From Myxococcales bacterium (lineage in GTDB: Bacteria; Myxococcota; UBA727; GCA-2721815): DNA of 64,000 bases. Position 1 is the first letter of the stretch. Each line of letters starts with the position of its first letter. This document shows positions 9,910 to 18,793 of the stretch, one piece after another. The position numbers and the translations under genes are program-made. The stretch is taken from contig PBLQ01000003.1 of NCBI GenBank assembly GCA_002721815.1, positions 50,773-114,772 of the forward strand, read 5' to 3'. The notes under the pieces are model-generated. The model saw only the letters and a program-made list of their open reading frames with translations. It was not told where the DNA came from and searched no databases.

Positions 9910-10956
9910 ATGTTTCGTAACATTCTGTTTTTATTGCTGGTTCCCATTGTGATGGGGTGGGCCGGCGGCGCGTCGGGCAGCACTGTCTGATCGGGCTGAA
10001 CGAACCCCAACCTCCCGGGTGGAGGCGATAACTTAGGCATTACGCAGACTGACTTTGGCAGTTTTCGCCTCGGTTTGTCATCCATGCTGTCGACCTCTCA
10101 TACATCGCATTATGTGGACCCTGCTCAATACGAGCCGGGCATCCCCGCTTCAGAGCAAGCAGACCAACATGTGGTCGATTTCATGTTTTTTAATTTGATG
10201 CCGCAGTTCAATTTTTATTTTTCGCCGAACTGGGATGTTGGCTTTCAGCTTCCCGTGAGAATGGCCAATATCAATGCCGAGTTTTTGGGGTTCGACGGCG
10301 AGGTATTAGACGCTTTCTCGAGTATTCATCACCGCACCGAAACATTGGTCGGCTTGGCAGACATTCCACTGGACGTGGGGTGGACGGTACAGAAACCTCT
10401 CCCCGTGGGGCATCAGTTAACTTTGCGTTTGGGAACCACCTTACCGGTGGGAAAAACCGAACCCAATCCCTTTGAGTTGGGGCGACAAGGCAAAGACCAT
10501 CAACACATCTTTTTTGGAACGGGCACCTTCAATCCCACTTGGTCGTTATCCTACGTTTTGGTTTTGGGGGAGCACCAGCTCTTTCTTTTTGGTGAAGGTC
10601 TTCATGCGTTGTATGAAAACGACGAGGGTTACCAAAGTTACAGTATGGTCACTTCAGGGTCATCCTTCAACTACGCAATCAATCGCGATTGGCAGCTGTC
10701 AGCAATCCTAACGGCATTTAAAGAGTGGCCTGCGCGGTGGGGTACGGAAATTGCTCGCAACAGCGGTCGGGTGGATATCATACCAGGAGCTGGTGTTCGT
10801 TGGCTCACCGAATCGGGTTCAAACATCAGCCTTTCTGCGCAGTTTCCCATCACTGTAGCTACCGATGAGGGGAAAATGCGAATGCCTTTTCTCATCAGTC
10901 TCGAGATGAACTGGATGGGTGAAATGTTTGCCCAAGGTCCAAAAACCACAAATTAA
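9910..10956 (+). pseudogene. signal peptide plus barrel-like protein interrupted by two in-frame TGA codons
   Basis: A start with GGAGG upstream at 9910 gives MFRNILFLLLVPIVMGWAGG, a convincing signal peptide. The frame then meets TGA at 9988 and TGA at 9997. The same frame continues without further stops into the ORF annotated at 10075, and its untranslated join (LGITQTDFGSFRLGLSS) reads like an outer-membrane strand. Other genes in the window end in TGA, so recoding is not expected. The simplest explanations are a real point or indel inactivation, or sequence errors near 9970-10030. Both halves are listed so that the reader can treat them as one locus. Confidence 0.45.
10075..10956 (+). CDS. 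outer-membrane beta-barrel-like protein (mature part)
   Basis: The 293-residue open frame begins at TTG 10075, with an ATG at 10084. It shows alternating hydrophobic/polar strands with aromatic girdles, for example FNFYFSPNWDVGFQLPV, LSYVLVLGEHQLFLFGEGLH, WQLSAILTAFKEW and NISLSAQFPITVA. This resembles transporter-like or 'transparent' outer-membrane barrels of about 12 strands. It has no signal peptide of its own; the one it needs is in frame upstream behind two stops (see the 9910 entry). Function is unknown. If the interruption is genuine the product would not be exported. Confidence 0.5.
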   Translation: MSSMLSTSHTSHYVDPAQYEPGIPASEQADQHVVDFMFFNLMPQFNFYFSPNWDVGFQLPVRMANINAEFLGFDGEVLDAFSSIHHRTETLVGLADIPLDVGWTVQKPLPVGHQLTLRLGTTLPVGKTEPNPFELGRQGKDHQHIFFGTGTFNPTWSLSYVLVLGEHQLFLFGEGLHALYENDEGYQSYSMVTSGSSFNYAINRDWQLSAILTAFKEWPARWGTEIARNSGRVDIIPGAGVRWLTESGSNISLSAQFPITVATDEGKMRMPFLISLEMNWMGEMFAQGPKTTN

Positions 10957-11013
10957 ATACGACAACATGGTATGGGATTAACCGTAGGGGTATAGTGGGT
11001 TTCTGGGAAGACG

Positions 11014-11811
11014 ATGATAACCCTCTTTCAAACCTTGGGCATAGAGCCAGCCCACTTTTTTAAAGCTGCTTTTGAAGTAAGCTGTATCTCCTTTTTTCTA
11101 ATATGTTTTGCGCATTCATGGATGTTTAACGGCAGCCATCGTACCCTGCGGGAATTTTCGGCCGGGTTCTTTTTGACCTTTGCCTGTGAGTCTTTGGGCG
11201 TTTTGTCTGGTGCCTATGTTTACCCTGGTTTCTACCTCTATCTGTTCGTGGTGCCCGTGGCCAACCCTGCTTCTTGGGTGGCTTTGGTTTACGTCATTAT
11301 CGGTTTCAGCAACCGATTGGTTTACGGGCGCCGGGCATTAGACGCGAACTTTATTCTTCCTTCAAACCGCCTTTTACAAACTGTGTTGCTCATGGCCGCT
11401 CTCGATGCATCTTTGGCGTTAGGCATCGATTTGGTGATGGATCCTTTGGCTACCATTTTTAATTGGTGGATTTGGGTCCCCCTGGGTGAAGGGGTGAACA
11501 GTGTGGTGACCGGGGTGGTTGAACCTTATAACTTTAAGCATTGGACTTTTCTGACCACGCCCGAAACACCCGTGTATCAATTTTTCTCAGGTTTCTTTGT
11601 TGATGGGAACCGTTATCCCTCGCGAGTGTTGGGAATTCCCCTCATTAATTTTATTTCTTGGTTTGTTTTTGTTTTTGTGTTCGCATCGCAATGTCGTGGC
11701 GTCGAATCCCAGCGGCATTGGTCTGAAGCGAAAAAGACATTGGTGTTGTGGATGGTGGTTTTGGTGGATGTGCCCGTGTTGGTCATGACGCTCATTCCCC
11801 CTAACTTGTAG
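11014..11811 (+). CDS. CruF-like (DUF422) carotenoid biosynthesis family membrane protein
   Basis: 265 residues with about seven hydrophobic segments. The pattern ESLGVLSGAYVYPG followed by VPVANPASWVALVY, and later LGIPLINFISWFVFVFVF, fits the DUF422/CruF family, in which E-x-G-x-x-G-x-Y and G-x-P-x-x-x-x-x-W boxes recur. Characterised members hydrate the psi-end of carotenoids (bisanhydrobacterioruberin hydratase, gamma-carotene 1',2'-hydratase). No other carotenoid gene is visible nearby, so the activity is uncertain. It starts at ATG 11014 behind GGGAAG and heads a tight cluster with the next two membrane proteins. The family match is from memory of motifs and is moderate. Confidence 0.45.
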   Translation: MITLFQTLGIEPAHFFKAAFEVSCISFFLICFAHSWMFNGSHRTLREFSAGFFLTFACESLGVLSGAYVYPGFYLYLFVVPVANPASWVALVYVIIGFSNRLVYGRRALDANFILPSNRLLQTVLLMAALDASLALGIDLVMDPLATIFNWWIWVPLGEGVNSVVTGVVEPYNFKHWTFLTTPETPVYQFFSGFFVDGNRYPSRVLGIPLINFISWFVFVFVFASQCRGVESQRHWSEAKKTLVLWMVVLVDVPVLVMTLIPPNL

Positions 11812-11819
11812 AGGTGAAG

Positions 11820-12068
11820 ATGCTAAAACGCGTATTCAGAGACCACTTGCACGCCATTCTCTTTTCCTATTTTTGGCTGGGTCTTTTTGTGGGCGGGCTT
11901 GTGGCTCCCGCTGAGCGGGTCTGGATGCTGGAAAGCCATCTCGTGACTGAAGGGTGGCAGCTTACTGTTTTAAGTATGGTACTGGTGTTGCCCGCGCCCA
12001 TGATTTATTTGTTTCGCATGAAATATTCATCCGAAGACACTGGTCGAGAGGAAGTAAGCGATGCCTAG
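11820..12068 (+). CDS. small two-helix membrane protein
   Basis: 82 residues with two hydrophobic segments (ILFSYFWLGLFVGGLVAP and LTVLSMVLVLPAPMIYLF) and a charged C-terminus. ATG 11820 is preferred to GTG 11814 because GAGGTGAAG then serves as its ribosome binding site. It lies 8 bases after the CruF-like gene and overlaps the MAPEG gene by 8 bases, so translational coupling is likely. No family was recognised. Confidence 0.6.
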   Translation: MLKRVFRDHLHAILFSYFWLGLFVGGLVAPAERVWMLESHLVTEGWQLTVLSMVLVLPAPMIYLFRMKYSSEDTGREEVSDA

Positions 12069-12504
12069 CATCAATGAATTACAGGGTCCTATTTGGGTTA
12101 CTCTGGTTTATGTTTTGTTGTATTATATTTTTATGACCCATGGTTTGAGGGTCAAGGTGAAACTGTTTAAAGACTATCGGGCCCGTGGAGAACGATTTGA
12201 CCGATATTTTGGACAAGATCCGGAAATGCTTGCCGCTGATCGGATTCAACTGAATCTGCTCGAGCACATGCCCGCTTTTCTCGTCATTTTTTGGCTTTAT
12301 GCGATTGTCGTGTCCGCCTATTGGGCCACCTGGGCGGGCGCCATTTATGTGGGATTGAGAGCGCTGTACCCATTCGTGTTGGGTCGAGAGCTTAAGGGTG
12401 GTATTCCTTTACGTTTGTTGTTTGTGACCTTTAGTGCATATGGGGTATTGCTGTTGATGGTCGTGCATATCGTTTGGGCCTTATTGTCCACAACGAATCC
12501 GTAA
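12061..12504 (+). CDS. MAPEG-family membrane protein
   Basis: 147 residues with four predicted helices. The family hallmark is DRIQLNLLEHMPAFL in the second part, followed by AIYVGLRALYPFVLG, matching the MAPEG signature ERxxxNxxE...P and the later R-x-x-Y motif. MAPEG proteins are glutathione-dependent transferases, peroxidases or isomerases of lipophilic substrates in membranes. Its start overlaps the end of the preceding small membrane gene, so the three genes from 11014 look like one operon. The bacterial substrate is unknown. Confidence 0.8.
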   Translation: MPSINELQGPIWVTLVYVLLYYIFMTHGLRVKVKLFKDYRARGERFDRYFGQDPEMLAADRIQLNLLEHMPAFLVIFWLYAIVVSAYWATWAGAIYVGLRALYPFVLGRELKGGIPLRLLFVTFSAYGVLLLMVVHIVWALLSTTNP

Positions 12505-12536
12505 ACCTAACTCTACCGAGATAAAAAGGTGTTTTC

Positions 12537-12935
12537 ATGTCTGAAAAAATTACAAAAACCGAAGCGCAATGGCGACAACAGCTGACCGCAGAACAATACC
12601 ATGTGACCCGTGAGAAAGGCACCGAACGACCGTTTACAGGGGAATATTGGGATGAAACGCGCATGGGGCTATACCGTTGCCGGTGTTGTGGTGCCGACTT
12701 GTTTATCTCTGACACAAAGTTTGATGCCGGTTGTGGTTGGCCCAGTTTTTTTAAGACCATTTCCGAAGATGCCGTGGAAGAACATCGCGATGTCAGCTTT
12801 GGCATGGTTCGAACCGAAATCGTGTGCGGCAAATGTGACGCCCATTTGGGGCATGTTTTTCCTGATGGTCCGCCTCCCACAGGTTTGCGCTATTGTATGA
12901 ATTCTGCATCTTTGGAATTCATAGAAAAAGGCTAG
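12537..12935 (+). CDS. msrB: peptide-methionine (R)-S-oxide reductase
   Basis: 132 residues, full length for a stand-alone MsrB. Zinc cysteines are visible as C48/C51 (CRCC) and C97/C100 (CGKC), the substrate loop as GCGWPSFF, and the catalytic cysteine as C120 in RYCMNSASL. It reduces the R-epimer of methionine sulfoxide in proteins. There is no signal peptide, so it is cytoplasmic. AAGGT lies upstream of ATG 12537. It converges with the ABC genes, with a 4-base overlap of ends. Confidence 0.95.
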   Translation: MSEKITKTEAQWRQQLTAEQYHVTREKGTERPFTGEYWDETRMGLYRCRCCGADLFISDTKFDAGCGWPSFFKTISEDAVEEHRDVSFGMVRTEIVCGKCDAHLGHVFPDGPPPTGLRYCMNSASLEFIEKG

Positions 12936-13861
12936 GTGGTGAGTTCCATATAAGCCGTTTCTAAACTCTTGCCGCGATGCACCTCAATAATGGCCACTTT
13001 GTGTTCCAACAAAATACGCAGGGCTTGTGCCGTAATGTCGCTGCTTTTTTGGTGACGATCAAAAGTGATGGTGATGATAGCGCCATGGCCAGCTTGATGC
13101 TTGGTGTCCACGTGAGCGTCGCCAAAAGTTTCGCCCAGAACCCGTAGAGGCAACTCGTTTTGGGACTCGACCAAAATTTGGATTTGTGCACCCGTATCGG
13201 TGAGCTCGTCAATGGTGCCCGATGCGGTGAGTTTGCCGTGGTCTAAAATGGCACCGTGGGTACACACTTCTTGGATGTCCACCAAGTTGTGACTGGACAC
13301 CACGACCGTTGCGTTTTGACCCAGCTGAACGATGATGTCTTTCACTTGACGGGCACTGGCAGGGTCGAGTCCGGCCGTTGGTTCATCCAGTAAAACCAAT
13401 TGTGGATTGCCCAAAAGCGCCTGGGCAATGCCAATACGTTTAAGCATGCCATGGGAAAGATGTGCACTCTTGGCTTTGCCTGAGTTGGCCAGACCCACTT
13501 GTTCCAGCACACGACTGGCTTCGAGGCGGGACTCTTTGGGGCTCATGCCCATGAGGCGGCTAAAGAAGCGTAGTTGGCTTTCCACCGCGAGCGCTGGAGG
13601 GAAGTCTGAATCTTGGGGAAGGGCTGAAACGGCCCCCCGAAGCTTGGCCAGTTGATGACTGGGCAACCCCAGCACTTGGACTTCGCCTTTGGTGGGTTTG
13701 AGCCACCCGGCCATGAGACCGAAGGTGGTGCTTTTTCCTGCGCCATTGGGCCCTAGAAGACCGAATACCGCCTTTTGCGGAATGTCCAAGGACAGATTGT
13801 CCAAGGCCACCACTTTGCCGTACGTCTTGCGCAGGGATTTGATTTCAACGGCATTGCTCAT
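12932..13861 (-). CDS. ABC transporter ATP-binding protein (ABC-2 type exporter)
   Basis: 309 residues with Walker [10 protein letters not shown] (37-45), Q-loop LPQDSD, a signature variant LSHGM (135-139), Walker B LVLLDE (155-160) and an H-loop in VVSSHNL. An extra C-terminal domain of about 90 residues follows, as in the CcmA/NatA/NosF class. Its start overlaps the stop of the permease gene by four bases, so the pair forms one exporter. The substrate is unknown. Confidence 0.9.
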   Translation of the reverse strand: MSNAVEIKSLRKTYGKVVALDNLSLDIPQKAVFGLLGPNGAGKSTTFGLMAGWLKPTKGEVQVLGLPSHQLAKLRGAVSALPQDSDFPPALAVESQLRFFSRLMGMSPKESRLEASRVLEQVGLANSGKAKSAHLSHGMLKRIGIAQALLGNPQLVLLDEPTAGLDPASARQVKDIIVQLGQNATVVVSSHNLVDIQEVCTHGAILDHGKLTASGTIDELTDTGAQIQILVESQNELPLRVLGETFGDAHVDTKHQAGHGAIITITFDRHQKSSDITAQALRILLEHKVAIIEVHRGKSLETAYMELTT

Positions 13862-14778
13862 AGGTCACGTCGATTCAGTCGAAATATGGCTGCCACTGTA
13901 AATAACAAGGCGAAGGCAGTGAGCGCGCCCACGTGAATGAGGGGTTCCACCACGCCAGCCAACCACAGACCATCGGTATAGGTGGATGGACTAAGCCATC
14001 GGAGATACTGCAGCCATTGCCAGACCCCTTCATTGGGGAGGTGATGGGCCCAGGCCATGAGCTGAAAAACAAAGAGTACCACAACGGCAAAGGTCAGGGC
14101 GGAACGACGTTTTTCTACCAAGGTGGAGGACAGAACGATCATGCCCAGGTAGCACAAGCCGTAGGGGATGAGGGAAACCCAGACGCGGAGGAGGCCAGTG
14201 GCAGTGGTGATTTGGTCGGTGACGCCAGACAGGCGCATGGCCAAGAGCAAAAGCATGATTGAGCAAACAGCAGTGAGACCACAGAAGATGAGGGCATGCG
14301 CCAAGTACTTGCCCAGTATTAAGGTGCTTCGAGAAATGCGCAACGCCACGTAACAGATACTTCGGCTCTCCACTTCGGTGATCACCAAGTCATAGCCCAA
14401 CAACAACACCAAATAGGGCAACAGCATTAATGATGCCCCCAAAATGACAGGCACAAAAGGCGATTCGAGGAAAACAGACGCCAATTGATCGGGCTTTGCG
14501 CCCACAAAAAAGGCCAGAATCTTTTTGTAAGCATCACTGCCTAAAATAGAAGTTGTCGTAGAAACTTGGTCGGGCGGCGTGCCACCTGCGAGCAAGACCT
14601 CTCGCATTTGTTGTTCGATTTGTTCCAGGGCCGCCACATAACCCAAACTGCCCAGGACGGCGAAGATGAGGTACAGAATTAAAACCGCCAGTACACGCCG
14701 TGATCGCAACAGTGTCAGAATTTCGTGTACCGCCACGTGCCAGATTTGGGTCAGAGATGAAATGCTACGTTCGTTCAC
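13858..14778 (-). CDS. ABC-2 type permease
   Basis: About 306 residues with six hydrophobic segments. A long extracytoplasmic loop between helices 1 and 2 (EQIEQQMREVLLAGG onward) is typical of NosY/NatB-like ABC-2 permeases. The start is set at GTG 14778, preceded by AAAGGA at good spacing; the longer reading from ATG 14874 would add a cytosolic, non-conserved 32 residues. It is the membrane partner of the ATPase encoded immediately downstream. Confidence 0.8.
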   Translation of the reverse strand: MNERSISSLTQIWHVAVHEILTLLRSRRVLAVLILYLIFAVLGSLGYVAALEQIEQQMREVLLAGGTPPDQVSTTTSILGSDAYKKILAFFVGAKPDQLASVFLESPFVPVILGASLMLLPYLVLLLGYDLVITEVESRSICYVALRISRSTLILGKYLAHALIFCGLTAVCSIMLLLLAMRLSGVTDQITTATGLLRVWVSLIPYGLCYLGMIVLSSTLVEKRRSALTFAVVVLFVFQLMAWAHHLPNEGVWQWLQYLRWLSPSTYTDGLWLAGVVEPLIHVGALTAFALLFTVAAIFRLNRRDL

Positions 14779-14891
14779 ATGGCGTCCTTTAAGGGCCGGT
14801 TGTTTGCCAATTACTTGCGCTGACAGGTCATGGGAGCATAGGAAGAGGAGAATGTCACTTATGTTGCAGGTCAACAGGTAGAATTAAAACG

Positions 14892-15425
14892 ATGGCGATT
14901 TGGGAAATTAGTGTTTTTTTTGCAGGATTGCTGATTGTGGGGTTGATTTTGGTGGATACCCTCCGAAGTGGGATTTCCCCCATGCCGTCCTCTCGGAAAG
15001 CCCAAAAAGCGATGTTGAGCCTCATGCCTGAGTCGATTAACGGGCCGGTGTATGAGTTAGGTTCGGGCTGGGGACAGTTGGCCCTGGCTGTATCTCATAA
15101 GTTCAATTCGGTTCCGGTGATCGGGTATGAGATGGCGGTGGTCCCTTGGTGTATTTCACGTCTTTGGTTGTTCGTGAGCCGAAACTCAAATGTAACTTTT
15201 CGACGGGCGGATTTTCGTCACCGGGAATTGGGCGATGCACAGATGATCGTTTGTTATTTATTTCCTGGCGCCATGACCCATTTGGCTCAGCAGCTTAAAC
15301 AAGAACTCCAGCCCGGCTCTGTGATCATTTCTAATACCTTTCGGTTGCCCGGTTGGGAGCCCGAAAAGGTTTTGGAGCTTGATGACATGCACCGAAGCCA
15401 GATCTACCGCTACATCGTTCAGTAA
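14892..15425 (+). CDS. membrane-anchored SAM-dependent methyltransferase, FAM173-like
   Basis: 177 residues with one N-terminal membrane helix (about 5-23), then motif I VYELGSGWGQLALAV, motif II VIGYEMAVVPW and a third strand RADFRHREL. A short methyltransferase with the YELGSGxG motif and an N-terminal anchor resembles the FAM173/ATPSCKMT protein-lysine methyltransferase group. Substrate and pathway are not evident. It diverges from the ABC-2 operon. Confidence 0.6.
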   Translation: MAIWEISVFFAGLLIVGLILVDTLRSGISPMPSSRKAQKAMLSLMPESINGPVYELGSGWGQLALAVSHKFNSVPVIGYEMAVVPWCISRLWLFVSRNSNVTFRRADFRHRELGDAQMIVCYLFPGAMTHLAQQLKQELQPGSVIISNTFRLPGWEPEKVLELDDMHRSQIYRYIVQ

Positions 15426-15570
15426 AACGGCTGGGTAAGGCTGGAACCATTGCTGAGGGCGGAACTGGACCTTTGGCGATAGGATTGCCATCGCACACGT
15501 TGCTGGGGCCTGGGCCAGAACTGATCATCGTCGATGGCGAAGTCACCGAAGAGGAGATTGAGGCCACTTT

Positions 15571-16743
15571 TCACTGAGCGGGTCGCAGCTGACAAACGTA
15601 ATGTTTAACCGCTGTCTCGATTTGCTCCGCTGCCTCCGCGACATTTTTCGCTTGAACACGTTTGATCACGTGGGGGGGATTTTTGCGGTAGCGGGGGTCG
15701 TAATACTTGACCAACAGGTATTCAATAAAATCGTTAAAACGACCGGCCTCCAGCCAGCTGATGAGCTGTCGGCGATTGCTGACTGAAATATATTTTTCAA
15801 GCTTCATCACCGCAAAACGCATTTGTTTTATAACGGGATCGATCTTTGGCGATGAGAAATAGTCATGGCGAATATTTTGAATGCGAGATTGAAGTGGCAT
15901 TTCAATCCATATCCGATTGGCATTCCTCATGTTGCGATACAGTGGATTGGGAAGGCGTGTAAAACCGATGCGTACGGCCTCGTCTTCAATGAGAATGGGT
16001 GACGCGTTTTGAGGTATGGAGACCATTTGATGAAACAGACGGTTCTCAAAAGCCGCTTGTGACGTTTTACCTTTGCTTTGGGTGTTCAAATAGGGGATGG
16101 CGCCAAACACAGAACCACAATGCTGCGCGGCCTGCTCTAAATCGATGTGTGGTAGTGCGGTTAATCGTCGTAGAATATCAGTTTTGCCGCTGCCGGTTAA
16201 TCCGGCCAAGACCAGCAAGGGGAGGTGACCCGTCACGGTTTCCAGTTGGGTGCGGACGTGTTTACGGTAGCGTTTATGTCCGCCCTGGATTTGAATGGCT
16301 TCACAGCCCAGGCGGCGAAGCACTTGGGTGGCCACCCGCGATCGGCCGCCACCGCGCCAGCACATGATGTGCAACGGGCCTTTGAGGTTTTTGGCTTTTT
16401 GAATGAAATCCTTTTGTTTGTGCTCGTAGAATGCCCAGGCGCAATCGCGCGCGTCTTGGTGGGAGGCATGTTTATAAAGTGTGCCCACCACATGCCGTTC
16501 CAAGTTGTTGAGAATGGGCAAATTGTGGGCACCTGGCAGATGGTCCAGGGCGAACTCTGCCTCACTGCGCACATCTACAACGGTGCCGCGTTGCTGTGAG
16601 GTCAGGACTTGTTCGATGTGGCTTTGGGGCCAAGCTGTGCCTAAGCTTTGAAAGGTTCCTACCGCCTTCAGGTTCAAAGACCGATACCAATCGAGAATAT
16701 CCTTGGGATTGGATTCGATATTCAGAGGGAGAGAGTTGATCAC
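15571..16743 (-). CDS. selU: tRNA 2-selenouridine synthase
   Basis: About 390 residues with an N-terminal rhodanese domain (TVVDVRSEAEFALDHLPGA) whose active cysteine sits in CWRGGGRS near residue 128. A P-loop domain follows (GLTGSGKT near 181-188) with LPHIDLEQAAQHCGSVFG and the C-terminal region of SelU/MnmH. The enzyme replaces sulfur by selenium at the wobble uridine of Lys, Glu and Gln tRNAs, by way of geranylated 2-thiouridine, using selenophosphate. GTG 16743 is preferred to the adjoining TTG because AAAGG has better spacing. No selD is present in the window, so the selenium donor gene must lie elsewhere. Confidence 0.92.
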   Translation of the reverse strand: MINSLPLNIESNPKDILDWYRSLNLKAVGTFQSLGTAWPQSHIEQVLTSQQRGTVVDVRSEAEFALDHLPGAHNLPILNNLERHVVGTLYKHASHQDARDCAWAFYEHKQKDFIQKAKNLKGPLHIMCWRGGGRSRVATQVLRRLGCEAIQIQGGHKRYRKHVRTQLETVTGHLPLLVLAGLTGSGKTDILRRLTALPHIDLEQAAQHCGSVFGAIPYLNTQSKGKTSQAAFENRLFHQMVSIPQNASPILIEDEAVRIGFTRLPNPLYRNMRNANRIWIEMPLQSRIQNIRHDYFSSPKIDPVIKQMRFAVMKLEKYISVSNRRQLISWLEAGRFNDFIEYLLVKYYDPRYRKNPPHVIKRVQAKNVAEAAEQIETAVKHYVCQLRPAQ

Positions 16744-16930
16744 CAAGGCGCCTTTCGGAGCTGTTTAGAAGGTTGAGTGACTACATATCAATAAATCCAG
16801 CCACTTTCACAGAGATTTAGATGCGGGGCAGCAAACACCTCTACCCAGCGCTTTAATGCATTCTGACCAGCTTGAATTAATGGACCCGTCCGATAGGCAG
16901 TTGTGTACAAATCATCGGCAGGAGTTTCCC

Positions 16931-18784
16931 ATGCAAGCCCAAGCACAAGCCCAATCCCCCAACACGCTTTTTGGCCATCCCACTGGATTGTTTACCCTCT
17001 TTTTCGCGGAAATGTGGGAGCGCTTTTCGTACTACGGCATGCGGGCACTGTTGGTGTTCTACATGATCAAGGGCTTTTTGGGCTACGGCGATAAAGAGGC
17101 TTATGCGGTTTACGGCGCCTATACGGCTTTGGTGTACGCCACGCCTTATATTGGCGGCATGTTGGCGGATCGTCTTTTGGGCGCGCGCCGGGCGGTGGTG
17201 TTAGGCGGTCTGTTAATGGCCGGAGGTCACTTGCTCATGACCCTCGAAAACGAGACCACCTTCTTTGTGGCCCTGGCGTTACTCATTGTGGGGAATGGTT
17301 TTTTCAAACCGAATATTTCCACCATCGTTGGCTCACTTTACCCCGATGGCAGCCCCAAAAGAGATGCTGGATTTACCATTTTCTATATGGGCATTAACCT
17401 CGGCGCAGCCATGTCACCCGTGATTTGCGGTTATGTGGGCGAGACCTATGGTTGGCATTACGGCTTCGGCTTAGCCACCGCGGGCATGCTGGTGGGCTTG
17501 GCTGTTTTTATTGCACCCGTGTGGTTGACCCAAATGCTCATTTTAGGTGGGGCCCTGGCAACGGCCATTGCCATGCCGTTCTTTCAAGACAGCTTGTTGC
17601 AGCTGGGCGTTCGCATCTTCCTGGGTCTGGCTTTGGCGGTGGCAGGGGTGATTGCGTACATTGCTCTGGGCCGCGGCGGCTTACCTGAAGAGGCAGGAGC
17701 ACCTCCTGATGCCAAGGCACTCACCGATAAATTGGGGGGCGTCTTACGCAAAGACTGGGCCGTGTACGTAGGCACGGCCATTGCCGTTCCTTTTTTGGCG
17801 CTCTTGGTGGGCCGCAATGAGTTGGCGGGTTGGATTCTGACCATCTTTGGTGGCGTGGCCTTCTTATTTTTGATTGTCGAAGCATTGAAATCCGAAAAAA
17901 TTGAGCGAGAACGAATGTTTGTGGTGTTGATCCTCATGTTCTTTTCCATGTTGTTCTGGGCCTTTTTTGAGCAAGCGGGCAGCTCTGTGAATAACTTTAC
18001 CGACCGCAATGTGGACCGGGTTTTTGAAGACAAAGTCATTACTGCCGAAGATGTAGGCAAAACAATTCCCATCCAACTGGGGCAAGAGCAATTCGGCCGA
18101 ACCAACGGTGACCAACTGGTTACCATGACAGTGGTGGAGAAGGCCGGTAAAGCCCCCGTGGATTGGGTGGTGAGTGAAGACGATGTGGGCATGGGCATCA
18201 GTGGGGCTGTGGTTCCCGCTTCTGAGTTTCAGGCAGCCAACCCCATCTTCATTTTGATTTTTGGTTTGCTGTTCACCGCGTTGTGGGGGTTTTTGGGCGT
18301 TCGAGGGATAGAGCCCAGTACACCGGTGAAATTCTCTTTGGGCTTGTTGCAGTTGGGCTTGGGCTTTGGCGCGCTTTGGATTGGCGCTCAAAACGCTGAT
18401 GCGCGAGGTATGGTGGGGCTGAGTTGGCTTCTATTGGGTTATTTGCTTCACACCACGGGCGAGCTTTGTATTTCACCGGTGGGGCTTTCCATGGTGACCA
18501 AGCTTTCGCCGGTTCGCATTGTGAGCACGGTCATGGGGGCTTGGTTCTTGGCCACGGCGTTTTCGAACTATCTGGCCAGCATGATCGCGGCGCTCACCGG
18601 GGTATCTCACGGAGGCGATGGCGGCCAAGTCATTCCAGCTCCCATCGAAACGGTGAATGTGTACGGCGGGGTGTTTGGGACCATCGGCGTCACAGCCATC
18701 GTTTCGGCATTGATATGTTTGGCCTTGTCCCCGTTGCTGTCACGATGGATGCACGAAGGTGAAGACGCCACCAGCTCAACCTAA
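16931..18784 (+). CDS. POT/PTR2-family proton-coupled peptide transporter
   Basis: 617 residues and about 14 membrane helices. The signature ExxERFxYYG appears as EMWERFSYYGMRALLV in helix 1, and the second POT motif as FTIFYMGINLGAAMSPVICGYVGETYGWHYGF-like sequence in helix 5. A C-terminal GELCISPVGLSM motif matches helix 10. A loop of about 80 residues between the helices near 330 and 445 is longer than in short POTs. It imports di- and tripeptides with protons. The start at 16931 has CAGGAG upstream. A predatory or proteolytic lifestyle, suggested by the large proteases in the window, would make good use of it. Confidence 0.9.
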   Translation: MQAQAQAQSPNTLFGHPTGLFTLFFAEMWERFSYYGMRALLVFYMIKGFLGYGDKEAYAVYGAYTALVYATPYIGGMLADRLLGARRAVVLGGLLMAGGHLLMTLENETTFFVALALLIVGNGFFKPNISTIVGSLYPDGSPKRDAGFTIFYMGINLGAAMSPVICGYVGETYGWHYGFGLATAGMLVGLAVFIAPVWLTQMLILGGALATAIAMPFFQDSLLQLGVRIFLGLALAVAGVIAYIALGRGGLPEEAGAPPDAKALTDKLGGVLRKDWAVYVGTAIAVPFLALLVGRNELAGWILTIFGGVAFLFLIVEALKSEKIERERMFVVLILMFFSMLFWAFFEQAGSSVNNFTDRNVDRVFEDKVITAEDVGKTIPIQLGQEQFGRTNGDQLVTMTVVEKAGKAPVDWVVSEDDVGMGISGAVVPASEFQAANPIFILIFGLLFTALWGFLGVRGIEPSTPVKFSLGLLQLGLGFGALWIGAQNADARGMVGLSWLLLGYLLHTTGELCISPVGLSMVTKLSPVRIVSTVMGAWFLATAFSNYLASMIAALTGVSHGGDGGQVIPAPIETVNVYGGVFGTIGVTAIVSALICLALSPLLSRWMHEGEDATSST

Positions 18785-18793
18785 GGTATCTCA

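Noticed and set aside
9988..9999. TGA codons read as selenocysteine or tryptophan, prompted by selU
   Set aside because: Other genes in the window use TGA as stop, no SECIS-like hairpin was evident, and selU does not itself imply Sec insertion.
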